NCBI RefSeq assembly: GCF_030733205.1
Contig: NZ_JASHJL010000015.1
Coordinates: 58,903-122,902, forward strand
Length of the DNA stretch: 64,000 nucleotides
Reading direction: 5' to 3'
Source: Mameliella sp. MMSF_3455
Lineage (GTDB): Bacteria > Pseudomonadota > Alphaproteobacteria > Rhodobacterales > Rhodobacteraceae
The notes under the pieces: model-generated
What the model was told of the DNA's origin: nothing
Database searches by the model: none
What the model saw: the letters and a program-made list of their open reading frames with translations, nothing else
In this document: piece after piece, positions 35,951 through 45,089 of the stretch
Position numbering within the stretch: the first letter of the stretch is position 1
Layout: every line of letters begins with the position of its first letter
Translations under genes and position numbers: made by a program

Positions 35951-36787
35951 TCAGAGGCGGTAGAACCGCTCTGCAGTCCCGCTGAACACCTGCGCGCGAT
36001 CCGCTTCTGACAAGGAGGCGGTCAGTCGAAGAGCCTGCGCGTGCCAGTCGGTATACTCGCAGCGCAGGCGGGCGACGGGCCAGTCCGATCCCCACATCAC
36101 GCGCTGCGGCCCGAAAGCGGACAGGACGTGTTCGACATAGGGCTGCAGCAGATCTTCCGACGGCAGGTCATCGGCCTCGGTCACAAGGCCAGACAGCTTG
36201 CAGAAAGCGCCGGTTTCTTCCGCCAGGCGGGTCATGCCCACGGCCCAGGTGCGGAAGCTCTCCTCGGAATGACTGCGCAGTTGCGGTTTCAGGCAATGGT
36301 CCAGCACCACCCGCATGTCGGGATAGCGGTTCAGCAGTTCGAGAAAAGGCGCCTGGTGACGGGGAAAGCCCAGCGCGTCGAAAGTCAGGTCCTGGTCGAT
36401 CAGGGCCTCATAGGCCCATTGCACCTCTGGCTTCAGCATCCAGCGGTCGTCGGGAATATCCTGGATCATCGGGCGGACGCCGGCGAATTTGGGATGTTTG
36501 GCAAGGCGTTGCAGGGCCTTCTTCTGCTTGGGATCCTCGAAGTCGATCCAGCCGACGACCTTGGCCACATGCGGCGTGCAATCGGCGATACCCAGAAGGT
36601 ATTCGGTTTCGGCGAGAGTGGGCGCCGCCTGCACAAGCACCGTTCGCGCGACACCGCTCGCCTGCAGGCCCTCGGCAAGGTCCGCGGGGTGATAGGGGCG
36701 GCTCAATACCGGGTCATCGGCGGGCATCCAGCCGTAATCGCCGCGCGCCGGGTGCCAGAAATGGTGGTGGGAATCGATATGGTCCAT
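35951..36787 (-). CDS. Amidohydrolase 2 family, L-fuconolactonase-like
   Basis: A 278-residue TIM-barrel hydrolase of COG3618. Motifs are HIDSHHHFWHPARGDYGWM, VGWIDFEDP, MRVVLDHCLKPQ, AFCKLSGLVTEAD and the final RVMWGSDWPVARL with Asp. Relatives open sugar lactones. ATG at 36787 follows GGAGGCAGAC; an upstream in-frame ATG (36802) overlaps the stop of the dehydrogenase gene. Located at the end of the sugar ABC operon, it probably hydrolyses the lactone produced by the Gfo/Idh/MocA dehydrogenase. Confidence 0.88.
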   Translation of the reverse strand: MDHIDSHHHFWHPARGDYGWMPADDPVLSRPYHPADLAEGLQASGVARTVLVQAAPTLAETEYLLGIADCTPHVAKVVGWIDFEDPKQKKALQRLAKHPKFAGVRPMIQDIPDDRWMLKPEVQWAYEALIDQDLTFDALGFPRHQAPFLELLNRYPDMRVVLDHCLKPQLRSHSEESFRTWAVGMTRLAEETGAFCKLSGLVTEADDLPSEDLLQPYVEHVLSAFGPQRVMWGSDWPVARLRCEYTDWHAQALRLTASLSEADRAQVFSGTAERFYRL

Positions 36788-36798
36788 GTCTGCCTCCG

Positions 36799-37878
36799 TC
36801 ATAGAACAAGCCGGTGATCGGTACGCGGGACGCGGCGCAGCGTGTCCGGCCCGGGGTGGGACGGACGCGGGGGCAGGGCGACGGATTGTGCCTTGCCCGT
36901 TCGCATGGCCTCTTCGATGGCGCGCATGATCGTCACGTCGGCCAGCCCCTCGGCGCCGTCGTCCTCGGGCGGTTGACCCGTCCGGATGCAATCCGAGAAA
37001 TAGGCGGTCTGGGCACCGAAATGATCGCATTCGGGCGCAACGACGCGGTCTTGCGGCACCCCGGCGGCGCGCTGGGTCAGGGCGACGTCGGTTTCGAACC
37101 TGAAGGCCGGAGAGACATCCAGCGTGCCCCTGGTGCCCAGCACCGTATAGCTGTCCTGCTCATCCGTGCCGAAACTTGCGATGAATTGCGCCAGCCTTCC
37201 GCGCGGGAACCGCAGGGTGACGGCGACACTTTCCTCGACCTCGGCAAAGCGTGGATCGCCGTCGCCGTTTGAGCCCATCGCGGCAACCTCTGTCGGTTCA
37301 TCGCCAAAGATGTGACGGGCCGCATTCAGGCAATAGACGCCGATGTCCTGCAGAGGGCCGCCCCAGTGTTCGCCGCGCAGGCGATGGTTGTCCGCCGCCG
37401 ACTGGAAGCCGAAGACCGAGGTAAAGACGCGCGGGTCGCCGATTTCTCCGCGGCGGATGCGGTCCAGAACTTCGACGGTGCCGGGTTCGTGGTGCAGGCG
37501 GTAGGCGGTCATCAGATAGGCGCCAGAGGCGTCTGCGGCCTCGATCATCGCACGGCATTCGGCCACCGTGGAAGTCAGCGGCTTTTCGACCAGCGCGTGC
37601 TTGCCGGCCTTGAGCGCACGAATGGTGTAATCGGCATGCAAGGAGTTGGGCAGGGCGATATAGACTGCGTCGATCCGGTCCGAGGCGAGCAGGGCGTCGT
37701 AGTCGTCATAGGTCAGCACCTCGGGGATACCGTGGAACTCGGCCAGTTTTCGCGCCGCATTCGTGCTGCCGCTGACGATGGCCGTGACCTCGGAATTGCC
37801 GGTCTGGGCCACTGCCGGCAGAAAGGCGATCTGCGAAATCCAGCCGGCACCGACGACTGCGTAACGTACCCGTTGCAA
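36799..37878 (-). CDS. Gfo/Idh/MocA-family NAD(P)-dependent dehydrogenase
   Basis: A 359-residue oxidoreductase with an N-terminal Rossmann fold (YAVVGAGWISQIAFLPAV), the loop YIALPNSLHADYTIRALKAGKHALVEKPLTST containing the family EKP motif, and a C-terminal alpha/beta domain with GGPLQDIGVYCLNAARHIFG where Asp and His are catalytic candidates. Family members oxidise sugars or inositols. Placement between a ribose-type importer and a lactonase suggests sugar oxidation to a lactone. The stop overlaps an ATG belonging to the next gene. Confidence 0.9.
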   Translation of the reverse strand: MQRVRYAVVGAGWISQIAFLPAVAQTGNSEVTAIVSGSTNAARKLAEFHGIPEVLTYDDYDALLASDRIDAVYIALPNSLHADYTIRALKAGKHALVEKPLTSTVAECRAMIEAADASGAYLMTAYRLHHEPGTVEVLDRIRRGEIGDPRVFTSVFGFQSAADNHRLRGEHWGGPLQDIGVYCLNAARHIFGDEPTEVAAMGSNGDGDPRFAEVEESVAVTLRFPRGRLAQFIASFGTDEQDSYTVLGTRGTLDVSPAFRFETDVALTQRAAGVPQDRVVAPECDHFGAQTAYFSDCIRTGQPPEDDGAEGLADVTIMRAIEEAMRTGKAQSVALPPRPSHPGPDTLRRVPRTDHRLVL

Positions 37879-37918
37879 TCACTTTCTCCTTTTTCCTCAC
37901 GAGGCAATCCCCGCGAAA

Positions 37919-37944
37919 ACGGCGGCGCAGGGCTGCGCCGCCGT
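37919..37944 (-). terminator. 11-bp hairpin after the sugar-binding-protein gene
   Basis: ACGGCGGCGCA/TGCGCCGCCGT with a 4-base loop, followed on the minus strand by TTTTC. It lies 21 bases past the binding-protein stop and before the dehydrogenase gene. A leaky terminator or 3' protective stem would raise binding-protein mRNA relative to the enzymes. Confidence 0.65.
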
Positions 37945-37964
37945 CCAGTTTCGTCACCCGGAGA

Positions 37965-38945
37965 TCACTTTACGCAGGTGTCGATGTTGTCGTTGTTGCA
38001 AACGTCCAGCCCGGTAAAGATCGGGTCATCCACGTCCTTGCCCTCGGCGATGTCCTTGAGGATGTACATCGCCTTGTAGCCCATTTCGTAGGGACGCTGG
38101 CCGACAAGGCCATTGCCCAGACCGTCCTTGGTCTGAGCGATCTGCATCGGCAGCGTGTCGGCCACGACGATGGTCAGCTCGCCGCTGTCCATCTCTGCCT
38201 TGTAGGGCTCGGCCGCATTGCGGTAGGCGTTGTCGAACCACTGGGTAAAGGCGCCGGTCGACAGGAAGGCCGTCAGGTCAGGATTGGCGGCAAGGATGTC
38301 GGTCAGGCCCTGCACGGCGACGTTGCCGTCATCGTTGGTGATCAGCGGGCAGCCCGCGATTTCGGTCCAGCCGTTGTCGCCGTCCAGCGGGCGGCCCGGA
38401 GGATCGCCCAGCTCGGCCCCGGCCAGGGTTTCCCGCGCGCCCAGCAGGCGTTCGTTGTGGTTGGCCGCTGCGGCACCGCCGGTCTGCAGGCAGATGGTGC
38501 CGCCGTCGGGGTGCCGTTCCATGACCAATTCCGCCAGGTGCACGCCGATGTTGTAGTTGTTGGTGCCGACATAGGTGGTGCGCAGGTCCTGATCCTCCGG
38601 CAGAAGGTCCGAGTCCCAGGTCATTACCGGGATGCCCGCATCGGCCGCAGCGCGCAAGACCTTGGCCATCGCGGGGGCGTTGGACGGCGCCACCGCGATC
38701 CCGTCGACCCCCTTGGTGATGAGGTCCTGGACGATCTGGATCTGCTCCAGTTCCGTGTGCTCACCGGGGCCGATGTATTCGCAGGTCACATCGTCCAGTT
38801 CCTCCTGCGCAGCATAGCAGCCGTCACGGGCGAGGTCGAAGAACGGGTTGTTCATCGCCTTGGGGACAAGGGCAAAGGTGTAGTCGGCCGAGGCCATCAC
38901 CGGTGCCAGCGCGCAGAGCGCGGTTGCGGTCAGCAGTTTCTTCAT
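37965..38945 (-). CDS. Ribose-type ABC sugar-binding protein
   Basis: A 326-residue periplasmic binding protein of the LacI-like PBP1 fold with a signal peptide (MKKLLTATALCALAPVMASA). Core features are YTFALVPKAMNNPFFDLARDGC, VDGIAVAPSNAPAM and PVMTWDSDLLPEDQD. It has several cysteines, including a pair near the C-terminus (DVCNNDNIDTCVK), suggesting disulfides. ATG at 38945 follows GGGAGGAG. The ligand is probably a monosaccharide or polyol. Confidence 0.92.
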   Translation of the reverse strand: MKKLLTATALCALAPVMASADYTFALVPKAMNNPFFDLARDGCYAAQEELDDVTCEYIGPGEHTELEQIQIVQDLITKGVDGIAVAPSNAPAMAKVLRAAADAGIPVMTWDSDLLPEDQDLRTTYVGTNNYNIGVHLAELVMERHPDGGTICLQTGGAAAANHNERLLGARETLAGAELGDPPGRPLDGDNGWTEIAGCPLITNDDGNVAVQGLTDILAANPDLTAFLSTGAFTQWFDNAYRNAAEPYKAEMDSGELTIVVADTLPMQIAQTKDGLGNGLVGQRPYEMGYKAMYILKDIAEGKDVDDPIFTGLDVCNNDNIDTCVK

Positions 38946-38981
38946 GTCTTTCTCCTCCCTGAGTTTCATGAAGTGAGGGGC

Positions 38982-40037
38982 TTATTTGCCCCCTCGATTG
39001 CGAAGCTGTTCCAGCAGGACTGCTAGAATGAGGAACAACCCGACAAAGAATTGCTGCCAGAGCGCCGGGATCCCGGCGAGCAGCAGCGAGTTCCGGATCA
39101 GTTCGACCAGCGCGGCACCGATTGGCGCGCCAAGGGCGTAGACGATACCGCCCATCAGGTTGGCGCCGCCGATCACGCTGGCCGCGATCACGTTGAGCTC
39201 ATAGGTCGCGCCCATGCCATTTGTCGCCGACCCGGTGTAGCCGATGAACATGAAGGCCGCGATGCCGGTACAGATCGAGCAGACCATGTAGACCGAGACG
39301 ATCACCCGTTCGACCGGGATGCCCGAGAGTTTCGCCGCATGGGCGTTGCCGCCGATGGCGATGACCCAGCGGCCCCATTCAGAGTAGCGCCAGATCCAGA
39401 GGAAAAACAGCGTCATGATGGTCAGCACCCAGACGACATTGGGGACGCCCAGCACGCTGCCGCCTCCGATCCACTCAAAGATCTCCTGGTCGGGGCCGAA
39501 CTCGTAGACCATCTTGTTGTTGGAAATCACCATCGCGATGGACCGCGCCATCGCCAACATCCCCAACGTCACGACGAAAGGCGCAAGCCGGACATAGGCG
39601 ATCAGCACGCCGTTGATGAATCCCACCAACGCGGCCGTGCCGATGCAGGCGAGAAATCCGATCTCGACGCCCCAGCCGGCCTGCAAGACCAGTGCAAGGT
39701 TGATGCCGCAGAGGCCCAGCAGCGAGCCCACGGACAGGTCGATACCCGCCGTACAGATCACCGCCGACATGCCCAGCGCCATAATGCCGAAAAAGGCCAT
39801 GTTGCGGGTGATGTTAAAGAGGTTGCGTTCGGTCAGGAAAGCATCGGAAACGAAGGTCATCACCACGCCGATGGTGAGGATGGCGATGAAGACCCAGAAG
39901 GGCTGGGTGCGGATGATGGCACCGATGCCCGAGACCTCCCGGCGCGAGGTGATGCTGTCGTCGATGGCGGCGTGATCGACCGGTGTCTGCGCGGTCTTGT
40001 CATGGGCGTCTTGCGGGGTGTTCGTGTTGTCGGTCAT
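38982..40037 (-). CDS. Ribose-type ABC transporter permease (RbsC family)
   Basis: A 351-residue permease with about eight to ten helices; typical segments are GMSAVICTAGIDLSVGSLLGL, FINGVLIAYVRLAPFVVTLGMLAMARS and the C-terminal GGANLMGGIVYALGAPIGAALVELIRNSLLL. A cytoplasmic N-terminal extension of about 45 charged residues precedes the first helix. The ATG overlaps the ATPase stop (ATGA). Confidence 0.93.
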   Translation of the reverse strand: MTDNTNTPQDAHDKTAQTPVDHAAIDDSITSRREVSGIGAIIRTQPFWVFIAILTIGVVMTFVSDAFLTERNLFNITRNMAFFGIMALGMSAVICTAGIDLSVGSLLGLCGINLALVLQAGWGVEIGFLACIGTAALVGFINGVLIAYVRLAPFVVTLGMLAMARSIAMVISNNKMVYEFGPDQEIFEWIGGGSVLGVPNVVWVLTIMTLFFLWIWRYSEWGRWVIAIGGNAHAAKLSGIPVERVIVSVYMVCSICTGIAAFMFIGYTGSATNGMGATYELNVIAASVIGGANLMGGIVYALGAPIGAALVELIRNSLLLAGIPALWQQFFVGLFLILAVLLEQLRNRGGK

Positions 40038-40774
40038 GCTGCCTCGATGGCTCCGATAATCAGGCCTGTGACTTCCTCGGGGCTGGTGTCGTCGATGCGC
40101 TTGTCCGCCACCTTTGTCCCGCGCCGCAGGACCGCCACCCGGTCGCAGACTTCGAAAACGTCGGGCATCCGGTGGCTGACGAGGATCACCGCGTGGCCGG
40201 TGGATTTCAGCCGCTTGATGAGATTCAGAACCTCGGCGACCTGGCGGACGGAAATCGCGGCAGTGGGTTCGTCCATCAACACCAGTTTCGGATCGGACAG
40301 GCGTGTGCGCGCGATGGCCACCGCCTGCCGCTGGCCGCCGGACATCTGCTTGACCAGGTCGCGGGGGCGAGTTTCCGATTTCAGTTCGGAAAACAGTTCT
40401 CCGGCCTTCTGGTACATGGCGTTGTAGTTGAGGCTGCGGAACGGCCAGATGCCCGACTTGATCTCACGGCCCAGAAAGACGTTCGCCGCCGCTGTCAGGT
40501 TGTCGCACAGCGCAAGGTCCTGGTAGACGATCTCGATCCCGTTTTCCCGTGCGTCGAGGGGACGGGTGAAATGCACCGGGCTGCCGTCGATGCGGATTTC
40601 GCCGGACGTCGGGGGAAAGTTTCCAGCGATGATCTTCATCAGCGTGGATTTCCCGGCCCCGTTGTCGCCCATCAGGCCGATGGCCTCGCCGGGGGCAATG
40701 CTCAGATCCACCCCGTTCAGCGCGTGGATGGCGCCGAAACTCTTGGTGACCTGTCTGAGCTCCATCAGGCTCAT
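40034..40774 (-). CDS. Ribose-type ABC transporter ATP-binding protein, single-domain
   Basis: A 246-residue ATPase: Walker A GLMGDNGAGKSTLMKI, Q-loop IEIVYQDLALCDNL, signature QMSGGQRQAVAIARTRL, Walker B LVLMDEPTAAISV and H-loop VILVSHRMPDV. Classic RbsA-type subunits are about 500 residues with two nucleotide-binding domains; here there is only one, as in the frcA-like fructose/xylose systems. ATG at 40774 follows GGGAGG. It is the first gene of the five-gene operon (ATPase, permease, binding protein, dehydrogenase, lactonase). Confidence 0.92.
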   Translation of the reverse strand: MSLMELRQVTKSFGAIHALNGVDLSIAPGEAIGLMGDNGAGKSTLMKIIAGNFPPTSGEIRIDGSPVHFTRPLDARENGIEIVYQDLALCDNLTAAANVFLGREIKSGIWPFRSLNYNAMYQKAGELFSELKSETRPRDLVKQMSGGQRQAVAIARTRLSDPKLVLMDEPTAAISVRQVAEVLNLIKRLKSTGHAVILVSHRMPDVFEVCDRVAVLRRGTKVADKRIDDTSPEEVTGLIIGAIEAA

Positions 40775-41424
40775 GCGCAGCTTCCTCCCTTGTTCGCACG
40801 ACTGTTGATCCGCCACCAGAGATGGCCGGCAACACCCTGTCCGGGCCGGAAAACCCGCCCGTCGGATGACGCCCGTGGCGGGCGTGTCGATGTCTGTGCG
40901 TATGTGCCGCCTTTCCGGCGGCATCCTCCCGTTTATGTACGAGAGTATGCCCAGTTACCGCTAATGCCGAAACCCTCTAGTCAGAAAAAAATGATGGGAA
41001 ACCCATCAGGACTGCGGCGATCTCGAAAGTCGGAGGGGGGCAGGTGTGATCAGTGCCACCGTGAACCGGATGCTGAACAAGCGGACTGGTATACGCTGAA
41101 ACGTGTGCTGGTGTTGCCAAATGGCCTTGAGGCGGAACTGTCCGAGGCGGTGCGCTCGTTCACGCCGTGATGGCGTCAAGAGGCCGTACCGGTCTTCGCG
41201 GATGATGCTGCACACGCGGGTCAGCTGCGCATCTTCAGGATCTTCGGCGGTCCGATAATCACCCCTGGGTTCGTTTTTCCCGAAACATGCAAGATTTGAA
41301 ATTTGTTGATTCATATCAATGCCACGGTCGGAATCCTCAAGATACATAGCGAAGCACGTATATATAGTTAGTGGAATGTGTTCCGGTAGTTCTCGCCCCG
41401 CAACCGTATCAAGAGACAATGATC
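40775..41424. other. 650-base intergenic region with two divergent promoter areas
   Basis: No gene is supported here. The left part is the leader of the sugar operon. A stretch at about 41040-41170 is open on both strands, but neither frame has a plausible start or resembles a family, so it may be a decayed gene. From about 41290 the sequence becomes A/T-rich (for example TATATATAG near 41359-41367), fitting the promoter of the large RTX-like gene. Confidence 0.6.
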
Positions 41425-44400
41425 ATGGCCGACAGCCCGACAATCACGACCCCGACCTACACCGCAACTCATACCTTCAGCACGGCTGACGTCACCGGAA
41501 CCTATGACGGTCTGACCCAGGGCGATATCCTGCCTGGAGACGCGCCGATCGTCGATTTCACGGCCGCGCCGATGGTGACCAAGGACGGGATCATGCTGTA
41601 CCCCGTCGACAGCGAGTTCGGGTTCTACGTCACCGATTTCGTCGGAGCCGAGGACAAGATACGCGACTTCGACTATGGCGAAGGCTGGGTCGGCGACCTG
41701 ACGGGACCAGCCGGTGAACAGCTGGGCATCGTCGTCTCGGACGCGGCAACCGACACTTTCCGCACGCCTGCCGTGCTGGGCACCTGGTTGTCCGGCCTGG
41801 GCTTCAATTCGGTGAAGGCCTCGACCGAGCACTACTCGGTCATGCAGAACATCCTGTCCGACCAGAAATACCCGGGCGATCCCGACGCGGTCTACCAGTT
41901 GGACGATAACCTGATCCTGCTCAGCCAGAATCCCGCATGGGACGGACAGTACGTCTCTGACTTGCTGGCGGACCCGGCGACCTACGGTGTCACCGACCGG
42001 AACAACGACGGGGTCCTGGACATTCGCGACCTGCTCAACCCCAATGAATCCACGATCGAATACGACATCGCCTACAGCAGCGACTATTCGGTGACCCTCA
42101 AGGACGACGGCAAGCTGCTTTATCGCTGGGGGAACATGGTCAAGCGTCCCAACGACATCCGGCTTGAGGCAACGATGGAACTGCCGGACGAGTGGAGCGA
42201 GACGGATCCGGCAAGCGGCCTGCAACCGCTTTACAAGGTCACGGGCGCGGAACTGGTGACCAACCACACCATCACCAACAACCCCAACGATCAGATCCGC
42301 CCCGAGGACTACGAGAACGAGGCCGCAATCGGCAAATTGCCGACCTATGCCATCGTCCCGGACTACAACCTTGACGGCAACGGCCCGCGCGAGGTCTGGG
42401 TAACGACCGACGACTACTACGCCGGCGACGGCACGCTGTACCCGGCGGGCACGATCCTCAAGGACGCATGGCTGGCCCAGCAGGCGGCGGTTTCCGCCCT
42501 TGCGGCGGGCGGGCTTGCCTCGGAGGACTTGCTGGAAGGGTATACCAACGCCTGGTACACGACGATGGATCGCGAGCCCTTCGAGGCGGACTTCGACACG
42601 AACGGCGAATACATCTCTGGTCCGCGCTGGCGCCTGCAACCGGACAAGTACGGCCAGGACCTGCCCGGCGTCGTGATCCCGACCGATCCCAGCGACCCGC
42701 TGCCAATCACCAGCAGCGAGGTCAAATACGAAGTAGGCGCGGATGACACGACCGTCATCAACCTGCTGGACTGGGAATTCCCTGTCTCGCCTCTGTCGAT
42801 CAGCGCCGGCTGGCAGAACAACTCGGGCCTGGTATCCGAGAACGGTTTGAACATGACTGACGGCTTCGACGTGGCTTTCTACGTCAAGGGCGACATCAAG
42901 CCGGCAACGCTCTACGACACCACGCTGCTGATGGAGTACGAGGAAATCGCGATCCACGACGAGGCCGTCGCAATCAACGGCACCGCCGAGGCGGATCATC
43001 TCGTGGGGCAGGGTGGCAACACGTTTACCGGCGGCGATGGCGATGATCTGTTCGTCCTGTCCTACGGCAAGGACGGAAACACGATCTTTGCCACCAGCAC
43101 GATCAACGATTTCACCGACGGCGAGGACGTGATCGGCCTGATCGACCTGGGCGTGAATGACGTCAACTTCGACACCAAGATCACCCAGACGGTCGTTGCC
43201 GGCAACCTCGAGATCGCGATTGACGGCAACCGCATCGCGGTGCTCGCGGGCGTCACCGAAGAGCTGACGATCGAGGACTTCCTGTTGATCAACCGCGCGC
43301 CGGACGTGCCCGTGGACGGGACCAGCGGCGACGATCTGCTGGTCGGAACGCCGGGGGACAACGTCATCGACGGCATGGAAGGCAACGACACCATCCTGGG
43401 CGAGGGCGGCGAGGATGTCCTGCTGGGCGGAGCCGGCGATGACGATCTGATGGCAGAGCCGGTTGATCCGGTCTTTGACGCCGCGGCCGAACAGGTGTTC
43501 CGGATGTACCAGACCGCCTTTGACCGTCTGCCGGACCGTCCCGGCCACTTTGGCTGGACCTCGGCCATCGTTGCAGGGAACATGGACCTCGTGGACATGG
43601 CGCAGACCTTCCTCAACTCGGCAGAGGGTGTCGCGGCCTACGGCGCACTGACCAATACCGAGTTCGTGACCGCCATGTATGAAAACGCGCTTGACCGTGC
43701 ACCCGACGGCGGGCTGACCGGTTGGGTCGCGCTGCTGGATGCCGGCACATGGTCCCGTGCGGACGTCATGGCCTTTTTCGCGGACAGCCCCGAGGCGATC
43801 GCCAAGACCAGCCCCGCGGCACTGGAATTCTCGAAGGCGGGCTATCAGCAGGACTACACCGATGAGGCTTATCAGCTTTATGTCGGGGTCACCGGCGAGG
43901 AACCCTCGGTCTCGGTCATCGAGACGCTGACGATGGATCTGGCAGAAGGGGTCACGATGCTGGAGGTGGCGACCGAGCTCTTTGCCTCGGATGCGGCGAC
44001 CGCCCTCTACGGTGGAACGACGAATGTCGAGTTCGTCGAAATCCTCTACCAGACGCTGCTGGAGCGGGGCGCTGATCCGATGGCACTCAGCCTCTGGCCG
44101 GCGCAGCTGGATGCGGGCACCATGACCCGTCCGCAGGTCATCTCGATCCTTGCCAAGGGGGCGGGGGCGGTCAATGCGCAGGCGGACGACCTGCTCGACC
44201 ACATGCGTTCGCTCGGCCAGGACGACCTGTTGGTTGGTGGTGCGGACGACGACCTCCTGTTCGGTGGCGTCCTCTCCGACACCTTCCAGTTCGACGCGGC
44301 GGCAGCGGGCAACGACCAGGTGGTCGGCGTCGAGGCTTGGGACGTGATCGAGTTCGTCGGCTTCGGCTATGGCACTGCCGCAGAGGCGCGCGCCAACATG

Positions 44401-44502
44401 AGCCAGGTGGGCAACGACGTCGTGTTCACAGATCAGGGTGAAACCATCGTCTACCTGAACACCGCCCTGGGCGAGATCACCGAGGACATGATCCTGGTCT
44501 GA
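41425..44502 (+). CDS. Large secreted RTX-type protein with DUF4214 domains
   Basis: A 1025-residue acidic protein without a Sec signal, probably exported by a type I system through its C-terminus. The N-terminal half (about 1-510) is unlike anything I can name, but has a dockerin/EF-hand-like loop (TDRNNDGVLDIRDLLNP) and a second Asp-rich site (PDYNLDGNGPREVWV). Then come GTAEADHLVGQGGNTFTGGDGDD and GTSGDDLLVGTPGDN with further GGxGxD calcium-binding nonapeptides. DUF4214-like helical repeats follow (FRMYQTAFDRLPDRPG, MYENALDRAPDGGL, YQTLLERGADP), then a last RTX-like block. ATG at 41425 has AAGAGA 8 bases upstream; GTG at 41371 and ATG at 41419 are alternatives. Confidence 0.85.
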   Translation: MADSPTITTPTYTATHTFSTADVTGTYDGLTQGDILPGDAPIVDFTAAPMVTKDGIMLYPVDSEFGFYVTDFVGAEDKIRDFDYGEGWVGDLTGPAGEQLGIVVSDAATDTFRTPAVLGTWLSGLGFNSVKASTEHYSVMQNILSDQKYPGDPDAVYQLDDNLILLSQNPAWDGQYVSDLLADPATYGVTDRNNDGVLDIRDLLNPNESTIEYDIAYSSDYSVTLKDDGKLLYRWGNMVKRPNDIRLEATMELPDEWSETDPASGLQPLYKVTGAELVTNHTITNNPNDQIRPEDYENEAAIGKLPTYAIVPDYNLDGNGPREVWVTTDDYYAGDGTLYPAGTILKDAWLAQQAAVSALAAGGLASEDLLEGYTNAWYTTMDREPFEADFDTNGEYISGPRWRLQPDKYGQDLPGVVIPTDPSDPLPITSSEVKYEVGADDTTVINLLDWEFPVSPLSISAGWQNNSGLVSENGLNMTDGFDVAFYVKGDIKPATLYDTTLLMEYEEIAIHDEAVAINGTAEADHLVGQGGNTFTGGDGDDLFVLSYGKDGNTIFATSTINDFTDGEDVIGLIDLGVNDVNFDTKITQTVVAGNLEIAIDGNRIAVLAGVTEELTIEDFLLINRAPDVPVDGTSGDDLLVGTPGDNVIDGMEGNDTILGEGGEDVLLGGAGDDDLMAEPVDPVFDAAAEQVFRMYQTAFDRLPDRPGHFGWTSAIVAGNMDLVDMAQTFLNSAEGVAAYGALTNTEFVTAMYENALDRAPDGGLTGWVALLDAGTWSRADVMAFFADSPEAIAKTSPAALEFSKAGYQQDYTDEAYQLYVGVTGEEPSVSVIETLTMDLAEGVTMLEVATELFASDAATALYGGTTNVEFVEILYQTLLERGADPMALSLWPAQLDAGTMTRPQVISILAKGAGAVNAQADDLLDHMRSLGQDDLLVGGADDDLLFGGVLSDTFQFDAAAAGNDQVVGVEAWDVIEFVGFGYGTAAEARANMSQVGNDVVFTDQGETIVYLNTALGEITEDMILV

Positions 44503-44526
44503 GGAGCATTACCCGAACGATGCAAG

Positions 44527-44553
44527 GTGCCGCGCGCTTGCGCGGCACTTTTT
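44527..44553 (+). terminator. Rho-independent terminator after the RTX-like gene
   Basis: Stem GTGCCGCGC/GCGCGGCAC with loop GCTT, followed by TTTTT; 25 bases after the stop codon. It closes a monocistronic unit. Confidence 0.88.
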
Positions 44554-44639
44554 CTGTCCGGCGCTTGGCCCGGGCCCTCTCCCGCGCGCCTAGTGGCGTT
44601 TGACCGCGCACAAAAGCGAAACAGCTGACCTGACACCTG

Positions 44640-45029
44640 TCAGGTTCTGTCGAAGCGTTGCCGCGCGGCGACGATTTCGGGCATGCCCTTTTCGGCCCAG
44701 TCCACCAGTGCCAGCAGGTGCGGCAGGAACCCCTCTCCGAGGTCCGTAAGACTGTAGGTTACGCTCGGCGGCTTGGTGTCAAAGACCTCGCGGCGCAGGA
44801 TGCCATCACGTTCGAGGTTGCGCAGGGACTGGGTCAGCATCCGCTTGGAAATATCGGGTAGGGCACGCAACAACTCGTTGAACCGCATCGGTTTTAGGCC
44901 AAGCTCCAGAAGGATCAGGACGGGCCACTTGGCTGACACATGGTCCAGCACCTGGCGCACGGGGCAATTGCCCGGTTCGAACCCCTGTTCCGTCCAGTCC
45001 TGCAATTTCCTCGCACTCACTTCGGGCAT
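44640..45029 (-). CDS. HxlR-family transcriptional regulator
   Basis: A 129-residue winged-helix regulator. The family N-terminal Cys is in GNCPVRQVLDHVSAKWPVLILLEL, followed by MRFNELLRALPDISKRMLTQSLRNLERDGILRREV and the wing PPSVTYSLTDLG. HxlR/QorR-type proteins often sense electrophiles or quinones through that Cys. It is divergent from a QorB-like quinone reductase gene, the same pairing known for QorR-qor systems. A perfect inverted repeat lies between them. Confidence 0.92.
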   Translation of the reverse strand: MPEVSARKLQDWTEQGFEPGNCPVRQVLDHVSAKWPVLILLELGLKPMRFNELLRALPDISKRMLTQSLRNLERDGILRREVFDTKPPSVTYSLTDLGEGFLPHLLALVDWAEKGMPEIVAARQRFDRT

Positions 45030-45089
45030 CTCCGGGTTCCCTTTTTGTGACCTTGTTCCAAAAACCTGCCTCCTTACGCGGCGGCGGTT

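Noticed and set aside
41006..41419. Minus-strand frame in the intergenic region before the RTX-like gene
   Set aside because: No ribosome site, overlaps the RTX promoter, no family match; kept only as possible decayed DNA.
41368..44202. 944-codon minus-strand open frame opposite the RTX-like gene
   Set aside because: Val/Arg/Asp-rich antisense of Asp-Gly-rich repeats; the plus strand has calcium-binding nonapeptides and DUF4214 motifs.
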